From Pegea sp. RAD2-039 (taxonomy: Eukaryota > Chordata > Thaliacea > Salpida > Salpidae), in contig JAQGEQ010000380.1 of the NCBI GenBank assembly GCA_034620365.1, positions 124,001 through 188,000 of the forward strand: a stretch of 64,000 nt of DNA. Direction: 5' to 3'. Position numbers and translations under genes: made by a program. Below, one piece after another: positions 49,262 through 60,731 of this stretch (within the stretch, counting starts at the first letter, position 1; each line of letters starts with the position of its first letter). A model generated the notes under the pieces. The model was not told the DNA's origin, searched no databases, and was given only the letters and a program-made list of their open reading frames with translations.

Positions 49262-51964
49262 TTAATCAACGACAAACTTTTCTTGCATTTCTGTGCTTGC
49301 AACCGGAATAATAAATTCTTCGTTGTCACTGGCTTTTCTGTAGAAGAAGCGAGTCAGAAGAGACAAGATGAAGAATTCCACAATCTAAAAAAATATCACT
49401 TTTACCGATTGATTTATATTAAGAACAATTTTGTTGCTTGAAATAAGAAAGTTTAAAATATAATAATTTCATAGCTTATTCTTTTACAAAGCTTATTTAA
49501 ACATTTTTGATAAAGCAAATCCATTTTATAAAAGAATCAATAAACATTTAATCAAGAAAATCTTTAAATAAGTAATTTATTAACTAGATATGTTGAAAAA
49601 AGTAAAAAAAAATTAATAACGAAACTAAAAATGAATTTCTACCATTAAAGTCTCACCGTAATTTGATAATTCAAAATTAATTGCCTAGCCTTAAAAGTAA
49701 AAGGTAGTACACAAGTAAAATAAGTAGCTTTTAAAACTGCTGGCTGCAAATTGGCAATCAAAATGACCAGCTGTAAAAATAAGACTTTAAATCATTTATT
49801 TAATATTGTAGCAAACACTATTACTTGAAAAACAAAGAATTTTCCGGTAATTCGAAATTGTCCTATTAACTCTGATGAAGCCTTGCGCAGAATCACCAAC
49901 GCCCACATTCCCGTCATCATAGAAGCTACTAAAATCGCCGTATACAAAACCTGCAACGAATTTGGTTATTTGAAAAAAATGCTTCAAGTTGGTTTGAATT
50001 AATTTATAAAAATTAATAAAAACAATTACTGTAAAATGGTTGGGAAAAAACAAAATTTCATAAAATAGTTTTTTGAAGTTAAGCAAATAGAATAATAAAT
50101 TGAAATGAAAGCAAAACTGAAATGTTTTATAAAGGGTAAATATTTAATGCTGATTTATATTTGTTTAATTTGAAATAACTTTTTTAGCAGTATCACTATT
50201 TTTTGCTAAAAGAGAAAGTCCTGATAAATTTGTTTTAAGTTTTCTTTTCTCTTATATAAAGAATTTACTTTTTATAACAATCTGAGATAAAATTTTTGAT
50301 TTAAAGATACTTAAATAATAAAATTGTAAAAAAAATAAGTCTTATAAAATTGTTAAGACATAACTACTGATAAAGAGATTCTTTTATAGATCTTAAGTAA
50401 GAAAATTATTCTTTAAATGATAACTTTTAACTGAGCTTTGTTTGGCAAAGTTTAGCAAACAGGAAAGTAATTTATCATTCTGAAAATTTACTCAATGAAC
50501 CTCAACGGTAAATACAAGGAAAAATTCAAAATAAAATTATTCATTTATTTCTTGTAGAAAATAGTTACCAACCCCAGGTACTTTAACACTATCGTCACTG
50601 CCAAGTACCCCTTGAATAAAAAGAGTTATGGGTCGTAGGAACGCCGATTGATAAGTCGCGTACCACAAATAACGAAATCTTTTTCTGTTCATAAAAATAA
50701 AAGGTTTTTTTTTACCGAAAAATAAAAAGTGACCACCTTGTCATAGTTATCTCTGGCAAGCAAATTAGACAACAACAAAGAGGTCCAGTTTTAATCGAAA
50801 CTGTACGGCTTTGGAAACAGCGTAAAAATTTTTTCAAGCCACCGTAGTAATTTATCATCAAAACTAACAAACAGTGTAAAGCAACTCCAAAATATCTGCA
50901 GCAAAAAAATGTGAATTTAGATAATTTATTTGTAAGCTTGAAATGTTTTTTGGAAATTTTTTTAAGGTCGAAATAAAAAAAGTTTTTCTACAAAGGTTTG
51001 CAAATAAGAAATAAAGTGAACATGAAAAATTTCAAAAAGCAAATTTATTGAAGCAAATTCTTCTAATAATAGCAAAAATTCAAACAAATTTTTAAAATTG
51101 TTAAATAAGTTGCATTTTTATCTGATTTTGTTGATTAGATCTTACACAGATGTCACAAAATCAATCATAACATGACCAGACGGAAAAAAAGATCCCATAA
51201 GAGAAGAAACCGTGAAAATCGGGGGAATACCCAGCTGTAAGAAAAGTAATAAATTAGTTTCAAGTTAGTAATTACGTCATCGGTATTTTTAATATTATTT
51301 TATTGTTTTATATTTGTTTTTAAAATACAACATTTTATTTCAAATATTCACCTGTACGAAAGTTAATCTTTTTCTGTATGAACTATTTAAACGATTTCTT
51401 AAATAATAAATTTCTTCAATAAAAAAACCTAAAGTAAAGGCCGTCATAATAACCAGCATTATATGTAAAGCGACATTAAGGGGGTCCATACCTAGCAGAA
51501 AGTTGTTTAAGCATCTTATATGAATTAAAAAACAATCTATTATTTATTCTAATTTGTAAATATTCTTTGTAGGTACAAAAGCTTTTTAAAATTTTAGTAA
51601 AATCATTAAATAAATAAAAATTGAAATTACTTTTTACAATAGCTGATGCAAAAGGTAATGAGTTAGTTTTGCACTGTGTTAAAAATAACTCTTTAGCCTT
51701 GCTAGCTGCATTCTGTGAACTGTTCGTCAAAATCTGAAATATTAAAAACCAAGATGAGTGACTGAGTGACTAAAATAGAAATATTAATAAAAGCAACATT
51801 TTTAAGTAAAATTCTCAGCAATAAATATCAAAAACATTTCTTTAAGTTATTTATTTATTTTATAATTAAACTTAAAATTAGAAACTAAAATATTGATAGA
51901 AATTTGTAGAAACCTCGCCAGTAATGTTAGTACTATGTGTTGTTGTCACATTAAAATCCGTCAT
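49262..51964 (-). CDS. SLC51A: Organic solute transporter subunit alpha (OSTα)
   Basis: Seven-helix membrane protein that, in vertebrates, pairs with the single-pass OSTβ to export bile acids and steroid conjugates. Exon 1 starts at ATG 51962-51964 and has Asn-glycosylation sites (NVTTTHSTNITGE). Next come an ectodomain (TNSSQNAASKAKELFLTQC), helix 1 (MDPLNVALHIMLVIMTAFTL), IPPIFTVSSLMGSFFPSG, YFGVALHCLLVLMINYYGG, the family's cysteine cluster (KTGPLCCCLICLPEITMTR), AFLRPITLFIQGVLG, ILVASMMTGMWALVILRKA, ITGKFFVFQLVILIANLQPA and a last exon (VEFFILSLLTRFFYRKAS). The stop is TAA 49262-49264. The C-terminal tail is short and acidic; another coding-like stretch just beyond (EKEEFTNAEDDARMIV, about 49155-49215) could be an alternative 3' end. 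The intron at about 49953-50580 and the last intron (about 250 bases) are long. OSTβ is not in the window. Confidence 0.95.
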
Positions 51965-54187
51965 TTCGAAGATTTGCAGAAAAAAAAACTTTAAAAAAAC
52001 TTAATTGTCTTCAACTCTTAAAAGCTTTCAATAAAAAACAATTCAAATTTATCAATTTAAGCACTTCACCATAAATTTAAGAAAAAAACTTTCTTTTTTA
52101 TAATAAACTTTTTCAATAATGCTACAAAAATTTAATACAGTTCAGTTGAATAATTCAGACCATAAATTATGCAAAGAAAATATCTTAATTTACAATTTTC
52201 AGTTGCTTTGACAATTTTCTTTTCATTTCAGCTTTTTACAAGTTTAAAACATTTTTTTTATTTATTTAAATTTCTCAAACTTTTTTTTTTGTCGAAAATG
52301 CTGACGACAACAACAACAGTAGTTTTCGCGTCAAAAACTTATATCAGCTGATAAAAAATTTGAAAAAAGTTTTTAATTTAACGAGATAAACAGAGGCTAA
52401 CGCCCGCATGAAATATAATTGTATGAAATAGTAAACCAGTCATTGACCCCATGTGAACAATACTCTCAATAAAAACACAAAGAAATTCATTTGTATTTCT
52501 GTTTCATCTCCCTATAAAACTTATAAAATTCTATTTTGATGTCGTTCAAAAAACTTTATTTCTAAAAATCAAGATTAATAGAGGTAATAAAAGCAAAATA
52601 CTTTTTTATCTATATGTTTTCTCTGTAAATTTTTAATGATTATTCATTTTATGCTAATAAATAATCGATAATATCATATATAATTGATAATACTGATAAG
52701 CTTTATCTAAATAATATTTAAGAGTGTGTAATTAAGTTTTATTTTTAATTAGATATCAAATATTTTTGTTTTTAATTTGTGTTTTACATAAAATATTTCT
52801 TTGAATTGAAGTAATTAGAAAAAACACTTTTTTTTATCTAAAGTTGTTACAATTTTACAAATAATATTAATTGTGAAACAAAATTTACAAAAGAAATTAA
52901 AAAAACTAATTACCTTCAACTTAAAAGCTTTTATTTATTTTTAATGTTTATAAAAAAAACCCTTTCAATAGAATCACAATTTCCTCACATTTGATGTAAA
53001 GAACTAAACAGCAGTTATATATTTAAATATTTTTTTTATAAAAAGATGATCTATTTTTCAATAAGCTTCGACAAGTTGTAAAAACTTATCTAAAAATCGC
53101 AAATAATAAAATTGAACTAATTTTCTAAATTAATATTCAATAGTAGTAAATATTTCTTTCAACTCAATCTGTCAGCTCAAATTCAAATTGTAGGAAGATA
53201 TTAACTAAGTAGCAACAGACTTTTAAGTACTTCCTCAAATCACTTTTAAGCTAATGCCTAAACTTTATCTTACACAATTATCTCTCAATTTAATTATTAT
53301 TTTTAAAACCACACTGTTGTCTTTGAGAGCATCATAAACATGTTGTCTTTGAGAGCATCGCACAAAAACAAGTTTCATTTGTTATTTTTAAAATTGTTTT
53401 TGTTTTATAAATTACATAAAATATTTAATTATAAAATTTTAATTTCCTAATCGTATATCTCTATTTTTTCTTATAGATTTTTTTGATTTTACTTTTTCTT
53501 TAACGTAAGTGACCGGTTCGATAATGATAGTTTAGAAATAAACGTTGTTGCATATTATTCACGAGAGAATTAGCTAATTATTCAAATAAAGAAAAGTTAC
53601 TAATATTCATAAGAAAAACTTAAAAATTGAAAATGTATGTTTATAAAAAGTAGCTTAAACAGTGAATATTCAAGGGTCTTTAAAAACTTATTCTGTTTTT
53701 AAATAAAACCAAATAAATCTATTTTCGCAGACCAATTTAGGTAAATAACAAAAGAAGCAACTTTTTTGGCTTTATTATGTTTTGGCTTTATCATATTTAC
53801 TTCTTTCTTAAGGTACTTCTAAAAAAGATTTTTAAATAATTCTGAAATTGAAATTAAATATTTTATCTTCTTTATTTGAGACAAACAATTTTGTTTATTC
53901 TAATTTTTTTACAGATAAATATTTTCTTATAACCCTATAAACAACTCAGTTTTTTAATTTTCAAATTTGTTTTTCTTTATTTTTAATTTAAATTTTATGT
54001 TAACATTTTAAATATTTTTAAGAAATATATATTTTATAATTACAAAGTTTTATGAAATTTATAAAAAAGAAGGTGTTCAAAATTATTTATTTTTTGACTA
54101 CTTACAATTTATTTAATCTTTTATAACCAACTAATAAATATGTTAAAACTTTAATTTTGGTCTTGATATTCAAAAGATTTTGATTAA
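51965..54187. other. Intergenic, AT-rich, between divergent SLC51A and the CABLES-like gene
   Basis: About 2.2 kb with both promoters somewhere inside. Nothing recognised except a short direct repeat at 53315-53359, listed separately. The only longer open frame (52169-52351, plus) is Phe/Leu-rich low-complexity sequence and is not credible. Confidence 0.4.
53315..53359. repeat. Short tandem duplication, two 19-base units, 26-base period
   Basis: tgttgtctttgagagcatc occurs at 53315-53333 and again at 53341-53359, identical in both, separated by ataaaca. It looks like a recent local duplication. Confidence 0.8.
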
Positions 54188-55198
54188 ATGAAAATGTCTG
54201 CAACAAATAAACCTTTTTTGGAAGAAAACTTTGCTGAAACTGCTAAAGTAGCAATTTTTTTGGCTGATATAACTTTGAATATGAAAGAGGCTGTTGAAAA
54301 TTGGAAATCAACCAGAAAATCTGTTGAAGAGTCTTCAAATAAATCTGTTGTGGCAGAAAAGGTAGATAGTCAAACACTTTTGCAAAAAGAGGAGACTAAA
54401 ATGTTGAAAAATATGGAAACAAACTCAAAAAAACGAAATAAAAATTTTCACACAGTTCAAATTTATGAAAAGCAGTTTTCTTCTTCACCTGAACTTTTGA
54501 AACAAAAATTTTTATTTTTAGATCCTTATCATCAAACACCTTTTCATATATTTTCTATAAAAGTAAACCAAAAAGAAGATTTCTTGAATCAATTGAATGC
54601 TTCAGTTTCTGATTTGCCTCCAGCAAATTTATTAGAGATTGAATCTGAATTACAACATCAAGATGAGAAATTTGTGAAAGTATCTTCTTATAGTCATCTC
54701 TTGCATCCACAAATAAAAGATTTTTATCCAAATTTAAACAGCACTGAATGGAGGCTTGGAAAGTATAAAAAGACTTTAAAATTTTCGGGTTATATTGTAA
54801 GTGTTATAAAATATATACGCCCAAGCGAGTTAAAAGTTAATTTAAACGAATTATTTAAACAAAAGTTTCCAAAAGTTCAAATTAGTTTATCAAAGTTAAG
54901 ATCATTAGTAGCAGTTATGGAAGAATCTTCAATAGAAATGAATTTACAATCAATCTTGCCTCTTGCAAAATCTCACTTTGAGAAATTAGTTTTTCAAAGT
55001 TTTGTTAAGAAACGAAACCGGAGGCTTTTTGCTGCTGCAACGTTTTTACTTGTTTCTAAGGTTCATGGAGACCTAGTCACTTCCTCAATTTCGTTATTAA
55101 TAAATGTTTTAGTTCATAAATTTAATATTCATAAAAAAGATTTGATTCAAATTGAATTTAAAGTTTTTCTTCTGCTGGAATTTTCTTTACTTTCCTAA
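54188..55198 (+). CDS. CABLES-like protein (Cdk5 and Abl enzyme substrate), cyclin-box fold
   Basis: 336 residues in one exon. In vertebrates CABLES1/2 link CDKs to tyrosine kinases such as Abl and Wee1. The C-terminal third is a clear match to the CABLES cyclin-like domain: FSGYIVSVIKYIRPSELKVN (family: FSSYVTSVIEYVKPSDLKKD), LNELFKQKFPKVQISLSKLR, KSHFEKLVFQSFVKKRNRRL, FAAATFLLVSKVHGDL and the final IEFKVFLLLEFSL. The protein ends right after this, so the last part of the vertebrate domain is missing or diverged. The N-terminal half is poorly conserved, charged and probably disordered. Start is ATG 54188-54190, with a second Met two codons on. Stop is at 55196-55198. ALG10 begins 225 bases downstream on the same strand. 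The assignment to the family is firm; the function in this organism is inferred. Confidence 0.9.
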   Translation: MKMSATNKPFLEENFAETAKVAIFLADITLNMKEAVENWKSTRKSVEESSNKSVVAEKVDSQTLLQKEETKMLKNMETNSKKRNKNFHTVQIYEKQFSSSPELLKQKFLFLDPYHQTPFHIFSIKVNQKEDFLNQLNASVSDLPPANLLEIESELQHQDEKFVKVSSYSHLLHPQIKDFYPNLNSTEWRLGKYKKTLKFSGYIVSVIKYIRPSELKVNLNELFKQKFPKVQISLSKLRSLVAVMEESSIEMNLQSILPLAKSHFEKLVFQSFVKKRNRRLFAAATFLLVSKVHGDLVTSSISLLINVLVHKFNIHKKDLIQIEFKVFLLLEFSLLS

Positions 55199-55423
55199 AC
55201 TACATGGAACTTTGTTAATTTTAAACTAAAAACTTTTTAGAAATAGAAAATATATAAAATAAATATTTTCAACTTTAATAGAAATATCTTCTAATTTGCA
55301 TTCAAGTACAAATTATTAATCTAATTTATTACATTTTTATAAATTTAATATTTCATTTTCTTACAAATATCTTTTTAATTATAAAAATATTTAAATCTTT
55401 TCTCTACAGATTTTTTTGAAAAT

Positions 55424-57079
55424 ATGTTGGTTTTATCTGGAGCTTATTTTTGTATCAGCACTTTGATATTTCAACTAATTTACAGTTTTCAACCGAACGT
55501 TTTTATAGATGAACAGTTTCACATTCCTCAAGCACAAAAATACTGTAACGGTTCCTATTTTGAGGTTTCTAGATCTGTTTCTACTTTATTATCTAAGCTT
55601 TAGACAAAGTATTTAGGATAAAAACCATTTTGGGTCAATTTGTCACGTTGGCCTAACTTGAAGACAGATTTTGAAACTTTAGATATAAAATGAAATTGTT
55701 ATTTTAGTGGGATGACAAGATTACGACTTTACCTGGCCTCTATCTCACATCTGTCCTGTTTCTTACTCCATTAAAACTTCTTAATATATCATGCACCATT
55801 TGGTGGCTGAGATATTTGAATTTGGTGATCAACTTTCTCAATATTTTCCTAATATCTGAAATATTAAAAAAATTGGAAAAAGAAATCAAAGTAAGTTTCT
55901 GATTTGAATTTTTAATTCCATTTTTTTGTAAATTTTATTTAGAAACAATTTTTATCACTAAATTTCACTGACCTCAAACTTTTTATCACTTTCAGCAGCA
56001 AACTTTCACATCCATCACAATCTCCATCTTCCCCCTACTCTATTTCTTCTCCTTCTTTTACTACACTGATCCAGGATCGGTAACGACAGTCCTGGCCATG
56101 TATCTGTCCTCACTTCATCAACACAATCATCTCAGCGCTCTCTTTGCCGTCATCTCAATCATGTTTAGACAGAATAATGTGGCTTGGGTTGGATTTGTAG
56201 CTGGGGTAAAAGTTGTTCAACAAATTGATACAATGTCTGGGATTCAGGACATCGAAATAGGATCAGATGTAACCAACCGAGCGATCAGGTTTCTTCATCT
56301 CTTTCTGATCTTATAATCTTCATCTTATTTATTTCAGATTTCTTTCAAGCTTCTTCATCTTCATCGTTCGTTATTTACTCGTTTTAGACAACTTACGTAA
56401 AATGATCGCGTCGATCATTCATTACGTCATCGTCATCATCTTCTTTTTCCTATTCGTCTTCATCAACGGAGGTGTTGTTGTTGGAGATCGGAGTAGTCAT
56501 CAAGTAGTTCTTCATCTTTCACAACTTCTTTATTGTTCAATTTTTATACTTTTTTTTTCGGCTTCTCATCTTATTACAAAAGATAAACTTCAGCGCTTCT
56601 TGAAATTGATCTCAAAACATCCGACGATCTTTATATTCTTCATTGCTGCTTCTATAATCTCTCTCACGAAACATTCTTTTATACATCCTTACTTACTAGC
56701 TGATAATCGTCATTTAGTCTTCTATATTTGGAGAAGATTTTTAGGCCACCCAATTCTTCGCTTCTTTTTTATTCCGATTTATTTTTATGCTTTTTGGAGC
56801 ATCAATGATAGCTTATCCCGAAATGGTCGTTCCATTTTATGGCGTTTGCTTTATTTGCTTTGTAGCGCTGCTGTTGTTGTTCCACAATCGCTGTTAGAGT
56901 TTCGCTACTTTATTTTACCTTATCTAATATTTCGTTTAAATGTTAAATCTACAAAAACATCTTTGATTCTCTTCGAGTTTCTCTTCTATTCACTTATCAA
57001 TTTTGCTACAATTTATATTTTTATCTCAAAGACAGTCGTGTGGCCTGATCATCCTGAACCTCAGCGAATTATTTGGTGA
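55424..57079 (+). CDS. ALG10: ALG10 dolichyl-phosphate-glucose alpha-1,2-glucosyltransferase
   Basis: ER multi-span enzyme that adds the third, terminal glucose to the lipid-linked N-glycan precursor, the signal for efficient transfer by oligosaccharyltransferase. Exons encode a first helix and the luminal motif FIDEQFHIPQAQKYCNGSYF (family: MDEIFHLPQAQRYCEG), WDDKITTLPGLYLTSVLF, PLLYFFSFFYYTDPGSVTT, MFRQNNVAWVGF, INGGVVVGDRSSHQVVLHL, FIHPYLLADNRHLVFYIW, VPQSLLEFRYFILPYLIFRL and the C terminus VVWPDHPEPQRIIW. Each of these is also present, in this order, in human ALG10. Start is ATG 55424-55426; stop is TGA 57077-57079. At least three introns are visible (first donor after YFE near 55564). 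The catalytic acidic residues of the first loop are present. Confidence 0.97.
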
Positions 57080-57853
57080 TCAAATATTTATTGTTTTTAG
57101 ATTTTGTGGTAGATTCCATCTAAGTAATCAAATTTAGAATTTGTTGTAAATTTCTGCTCGCTAACATTTATTTCGTTGTCTTCTAGAAAATATTTATCTA
57201 AAATACTCAATCACTAAATCTTTCTAACATCTTAAAAACTCTTTTGTTTTTAACTTATAGAAAATGAATTAACTGAAAATAGGTAAAAAATTGAATAAAT
57301 ATATAAAGCTTCAACTTGTGAATTTTTGGCAAATATTTTTGTTGTAGATTTGTAGGAAAGTTAATTATTTTGGAAGAATCAAGTGATTTTATAAGAATCA
57401 CTTGAAGAGCAGGTTTATCAGATACTCATCCAAAATTCAACACCTTAATCTGGTTAATAAATCTTAAGATTATTTTTTCATATTTATTTTAGTTTGTTTC
57501 TTGAATTTTCGAAACTAAATTTGATTACAAATTAGAAAATTTAAATAATTTCAAATTTCAACAGAATTTTATTTGTACATAAATTGTATTTTGAAACAAT
57601 TGATAACTAATCAGTAGTTTGAATTTGAAGGAGCTTCTAGAACAACAGAATTTGAAATGAAGTACTATTTCAAGTGATTGTACCAAATTTAAAAGATTTC
57701 TTTATAAACTAAAAACGAGTTTTTATAAATTGCACTAAACTTGAAAGCTTCGAAATTTGCTTCAACAAAAATATTTGTTGCAAATAGAAAATGTGAACTT
57801 ATCAATATGTGTAACAAAATAGATATAGCGAATTTATGGGTGGTCTTGAATAT
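57080..57853. other. Intergenic between convergent ALG10 and PDIA4
   Basis: AT-rich 3' flanks of two convergent genes. It holds a 10-bp-arm hairpin at 57379-57405 (separate entry) and nothing else that I can support. Confidence 0.4.
57379..57405. repeat. Perfect inverted repeat (hairpin), 10-bp arms
   Basis: tcaagtgatt (57379-57388) and aatcacttga (57396-57405) are exact reverse complements around a 7-base loop. The hairpin lies about 300 bases beyond the ALG10 stop and 450 beyond the PDIA4 stop. It could shape RNA 3' ends or be chance. Confidence 0.7.
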
Positions 57854-60731
57854 CTAGAGTTCGTCTCGCACACCTGAAGAAGCGTGCTTATTGACGTAAT
57901 CAAATAAGTTGTCAAGGGAACGATCTCCTTCGTACTTCAGAGGCGAATCTTTTTTACCAGCTGGAGCAAAATAGATAGTCGGGAAACCTGATGCTTTGAA
58001 GATGGAATTAGGAATATCATTTGCAGTAGCATCCATTTTAGCAATTACAATATTTTGATTATCCTAAAAATAAAAGAAATTATTTCATGAAGTTCATTCA
58101 ATTAATTTCTACTTTAAATTTTTTGCCGAGTTTTTTGTAAATTGGTTCTAGCTTTTTGCAGTGTCCACACCAAGGGGCGTAAAATTCAATCAAAACATCT
58201 TTCTTCACATCCATAACAATCTCATTAAAAGTATCTCCAACCACAATTGTCACTGACCCTTTGTTCTTTTTAGGTTTAGGAGCTGATTTGATCTTTGGTT
58301 TGACTTCTCCTGTTGATGACATCACTTGATGACGTAATGATGATCATAAGTGATGCTGAACCTGCTTTGAAAGCATTGACGAAATCAGTTAGGACGTCTT
58401 CATCGAATTCTTCAGATGGTTCCATCGGATATCGCATGTCTTCATCATCATATATAATGACGTTAATGTCTTCAGGTGAATCTTCCAAACCAACCCGCTT
58501 CAATTCATCTGTAGATGAGAAAAAGTTTTAATGAAATCAAATTGTAAAAATCAAAGAATCTTGAAAGGGACCCAGTCTCCAGAAGTCAACCTCTTGTTGC
58601 CCTAATGCCCGAGAAAAGTGCCCCAGAACCATTTTGGTACCCAGACATTTTTATATTAGCCGAACAGGTCACTTCTGGGGTTACTTCCTGTAGGACTCTA
58701 CGAGTACTAACTTCCTGCTACTATTTTCGAATCAAATTTGAACATTTTAATTTAAAGATATTAAAAAAGAGATAAAAAAATGAAGTTTGGAAACTAACCA
58801 CCAAAGTCATCTTCGTTTGAAATGGCGAAAGTGAAACCTTGAAATTGATTTGCCACTTCGAGAACTTTGCTTCGAACCAATTGAGTTGCCTTCCTAAAAT
58901 CAAACTAATTTGCATATTCGTCAAACTACAGAAAGTAACTTCACCTATAATCAAAGCTGAAGTCGACGCCATAATAGACGACCACTAGAGGGCGCTTCTC
59001 ATATCGCTTCTGTTGGTTGTCTTTAGTTCGTTGACCTACTAAGGGAACTGCATGTGATCGATAAAAAGCTTCGAGCGCTTCTTTTGTAATGTCATCCTAA
59101 AACGTCAAAGTTAATTGATAAAGATGAAGAAGATCGCGATCTTACGCTGATCTTGAGCTTGAAGCGCTTATTCTCGAACTTTGACTGAAATCTCTGAGGG
59201 TGGAAGAGAAGAATCTCTCCTGGGGAAGCACCGAGGTTGGTGATGACGTCATCGTTAAAGGTATGACGGAATTCAAACTCGGAGCGAAGTTTGTTTCCTG
59301 TTTGAATATCGAAGTGAAGAAGATGAATAAGTTGAAGATGTTGATAAAACCTGCATCCTGGTAGGTTGAAAGAGCATCTTCATCTTCAGATGAGAAGCAT
59401 CCAATGATTGTGACGTCATCAGCGCTATTAAGCGCCGCGCGAACTTGCTTGACGCTGGTGACTTCAACTGAAGGTGGTTTGGCTTGCTCCATCATATAAC
59501 TAACAATCCCTAGAAGACGATGATTTGAAATTAAAGATTCTCAAGATCACAAAGCTACCTCTCTCGTCTCTTCCTCCTCCGTATTCGTAAGATCTTCCTC
59601 TTCTGAAGATCTTCAGAGTTGGATACCCGTTGACGTCATATCTGCTTGCGAGCGAGCTTTCTTCAGTTGCGTCCACCTTAAAAATTACCGGTTTCAGAGA
59701 ATCAGGAAGTGATGAGGATCAGAAAGATGAAGATCAGGAAGATAAAGATCAGAAAGATGAGGATCAAAAAGATGAATATCTCACTTTAGCGAGGATGATT
59801 GGAGGTTTGTGACTTTTCAAAGTTTGAGCAGCAGCTTCGAATTCAGGAGCTAATTTCTTACAGTGTCCACACCAAGGTGCATAAAACTCAACTAGTACCA
59901 AATCACCATTGTTGATTGTGTCATCAAAGTTATCACTTGTCAAAGTCACAACTGCTTCTGGTGGTGGACTCCAGTCAGGGTCCGCATACTCTAAAACTTT
60001 GCTGACCACATCTACACCAAGAAATCTTGTTAGAAACAAAAAGATTTTATTCATCGCTGCAGATAACAATAAAAAAGCTGGCATCATTATATATCATTTG
60101 TCAGCAAAATCATATTTTTAAAGAAAATTTCAAAACAGGTGATAGATTTATAAATTAAAATTTATTCAAATAATTAAAAACTCTTGACCTTCTTTGGAAC
60201 GAGAGCCCTTATAATCAAAACTCTTTCCATTTTTAAAGATTTTTATGGAAGGGTACCCTTGAATCTGATATTTTTCAGCAACTCCTTTTTGAACTGTAGC
60301 ATCAACTTTACCAACACCGGCTTTACCGTCAAGTTCCTTCAAAAACCAACAATTATCAAATTTATAAACTTTAATCAACTTGAAACAATTGAAAAGTTGA
60401 ACACCTGGGCAACTTGTTCATAAGTCGGAGCAAATGCTTTACAGTGTCCACACCAGGGAGCATAAAACTCAACTATTGTGACTTCATTTTCATCTAAGTA
60501 AGAATCAAAATTATCATCTGTTAAGACTGCAACTCCGTTCTCTTTTTCAATTTCTTCATCTTCTTCATCATCAAAATCTGCGTTTTCTGAATCTTTAAAA
60601 AAATTAAGTAAATATTAAATCATTGCAACTTTTAACTAAAAATGGAAGATACCTTCATCATCATCAGCAGACACAGAATTGAAGGAAGCAATCAATCCAA
60701 AAACCAAAAATATAACTAATTTTTTATTCAT
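57854..60731 (-). CDS. PDIA4: Protein disulfide isomerase A4 (ERp72), three thioredoxin domains
   Basis: ER-lumen oxidoreductase and chaperone. N terminus: signal peptide ([20 protein letters not shown]), then an acidic region ([14 protein letters not shown]) that fits calcium binding. Three catalytic thioredoxin domains each have [10 protein letters not shown]: near 60440, near 59860 and near 58160. Non-catalytic b/b' domains lie between about 58.3 and 59.6 kb. [16 protein letters not shown] precedes the last domain, as in ERp72, and MDATANDIP and [19 protein letters not shown] follow. The end, VRDEL, is an ER retrieval signal of the KDEL class (human ERp72 has KEEL). Start is ATG 60729-60731; stop is TAG 57854-57856. 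Three introns are enlarged by inserts: 60012-60188 (repeat copy 4), about 58520-58797 (GC-rich insert) and about 59690-59780 (tandem repeat). The coding frame appears intact throughout. Confidence 0.97.
58555..58735. other. GC-rich insert with inverted repeats in a PDIA4 intron
   Basis: About 175 bases of balanced composition inside an intron of otherwise typical AT sequence. ccagaagt near 58576 and acttctgg near 58670 are reverse complements within longer imperfect arms (ctccagaagtcaacct against ccccagaagtgacct read from the other strand). cttcctg also occurs twice near 58685-58715. The structure suggests a hairpin-forming nonautonomous element (MITE-like) or a structured RNA. No flanking target duplication was identified. 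Confidence 0.4.
59695..59775. repeat. Purine-rich tandem repeat in a PDIA4 intron
   Basis: About five imperfect units of gatgaggatcagaaa, 12-15 bases each on the plus strand. On the PDIA4 (minus) strand this is a pyrimidine-rich array (ctttctgatcctcatc) filling most of a short intron just upstream of its acceptor, where it would extend the polypyrimidine tract. Confidence 0.75.
60058..60152 (+). repeat. Dispersed repeat, copy 4 (fragment inside a PDIA4 intron)
   Basis: About 90 bases matching the family. The plus strand reads [16 protein letters not shown] (copy 3: EEAGIIIYNLPTKLLKSYF), followed by aaagaaaatttcaaaacagg and gatagattt shared with copies 2 and 3. It lies antisense to PDIA4 in the 177-base intron 60012-60188 and explains that intron's length. 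The cysteine segment is missing. Confidence 0.68.

Noticed and set aside
59630-59812. Plus-strand open frame with DEDQKDEDQ repeats
   Set aside because: It is the translation of an intronic tandem repeat in PDIA4, antisense to the gene.
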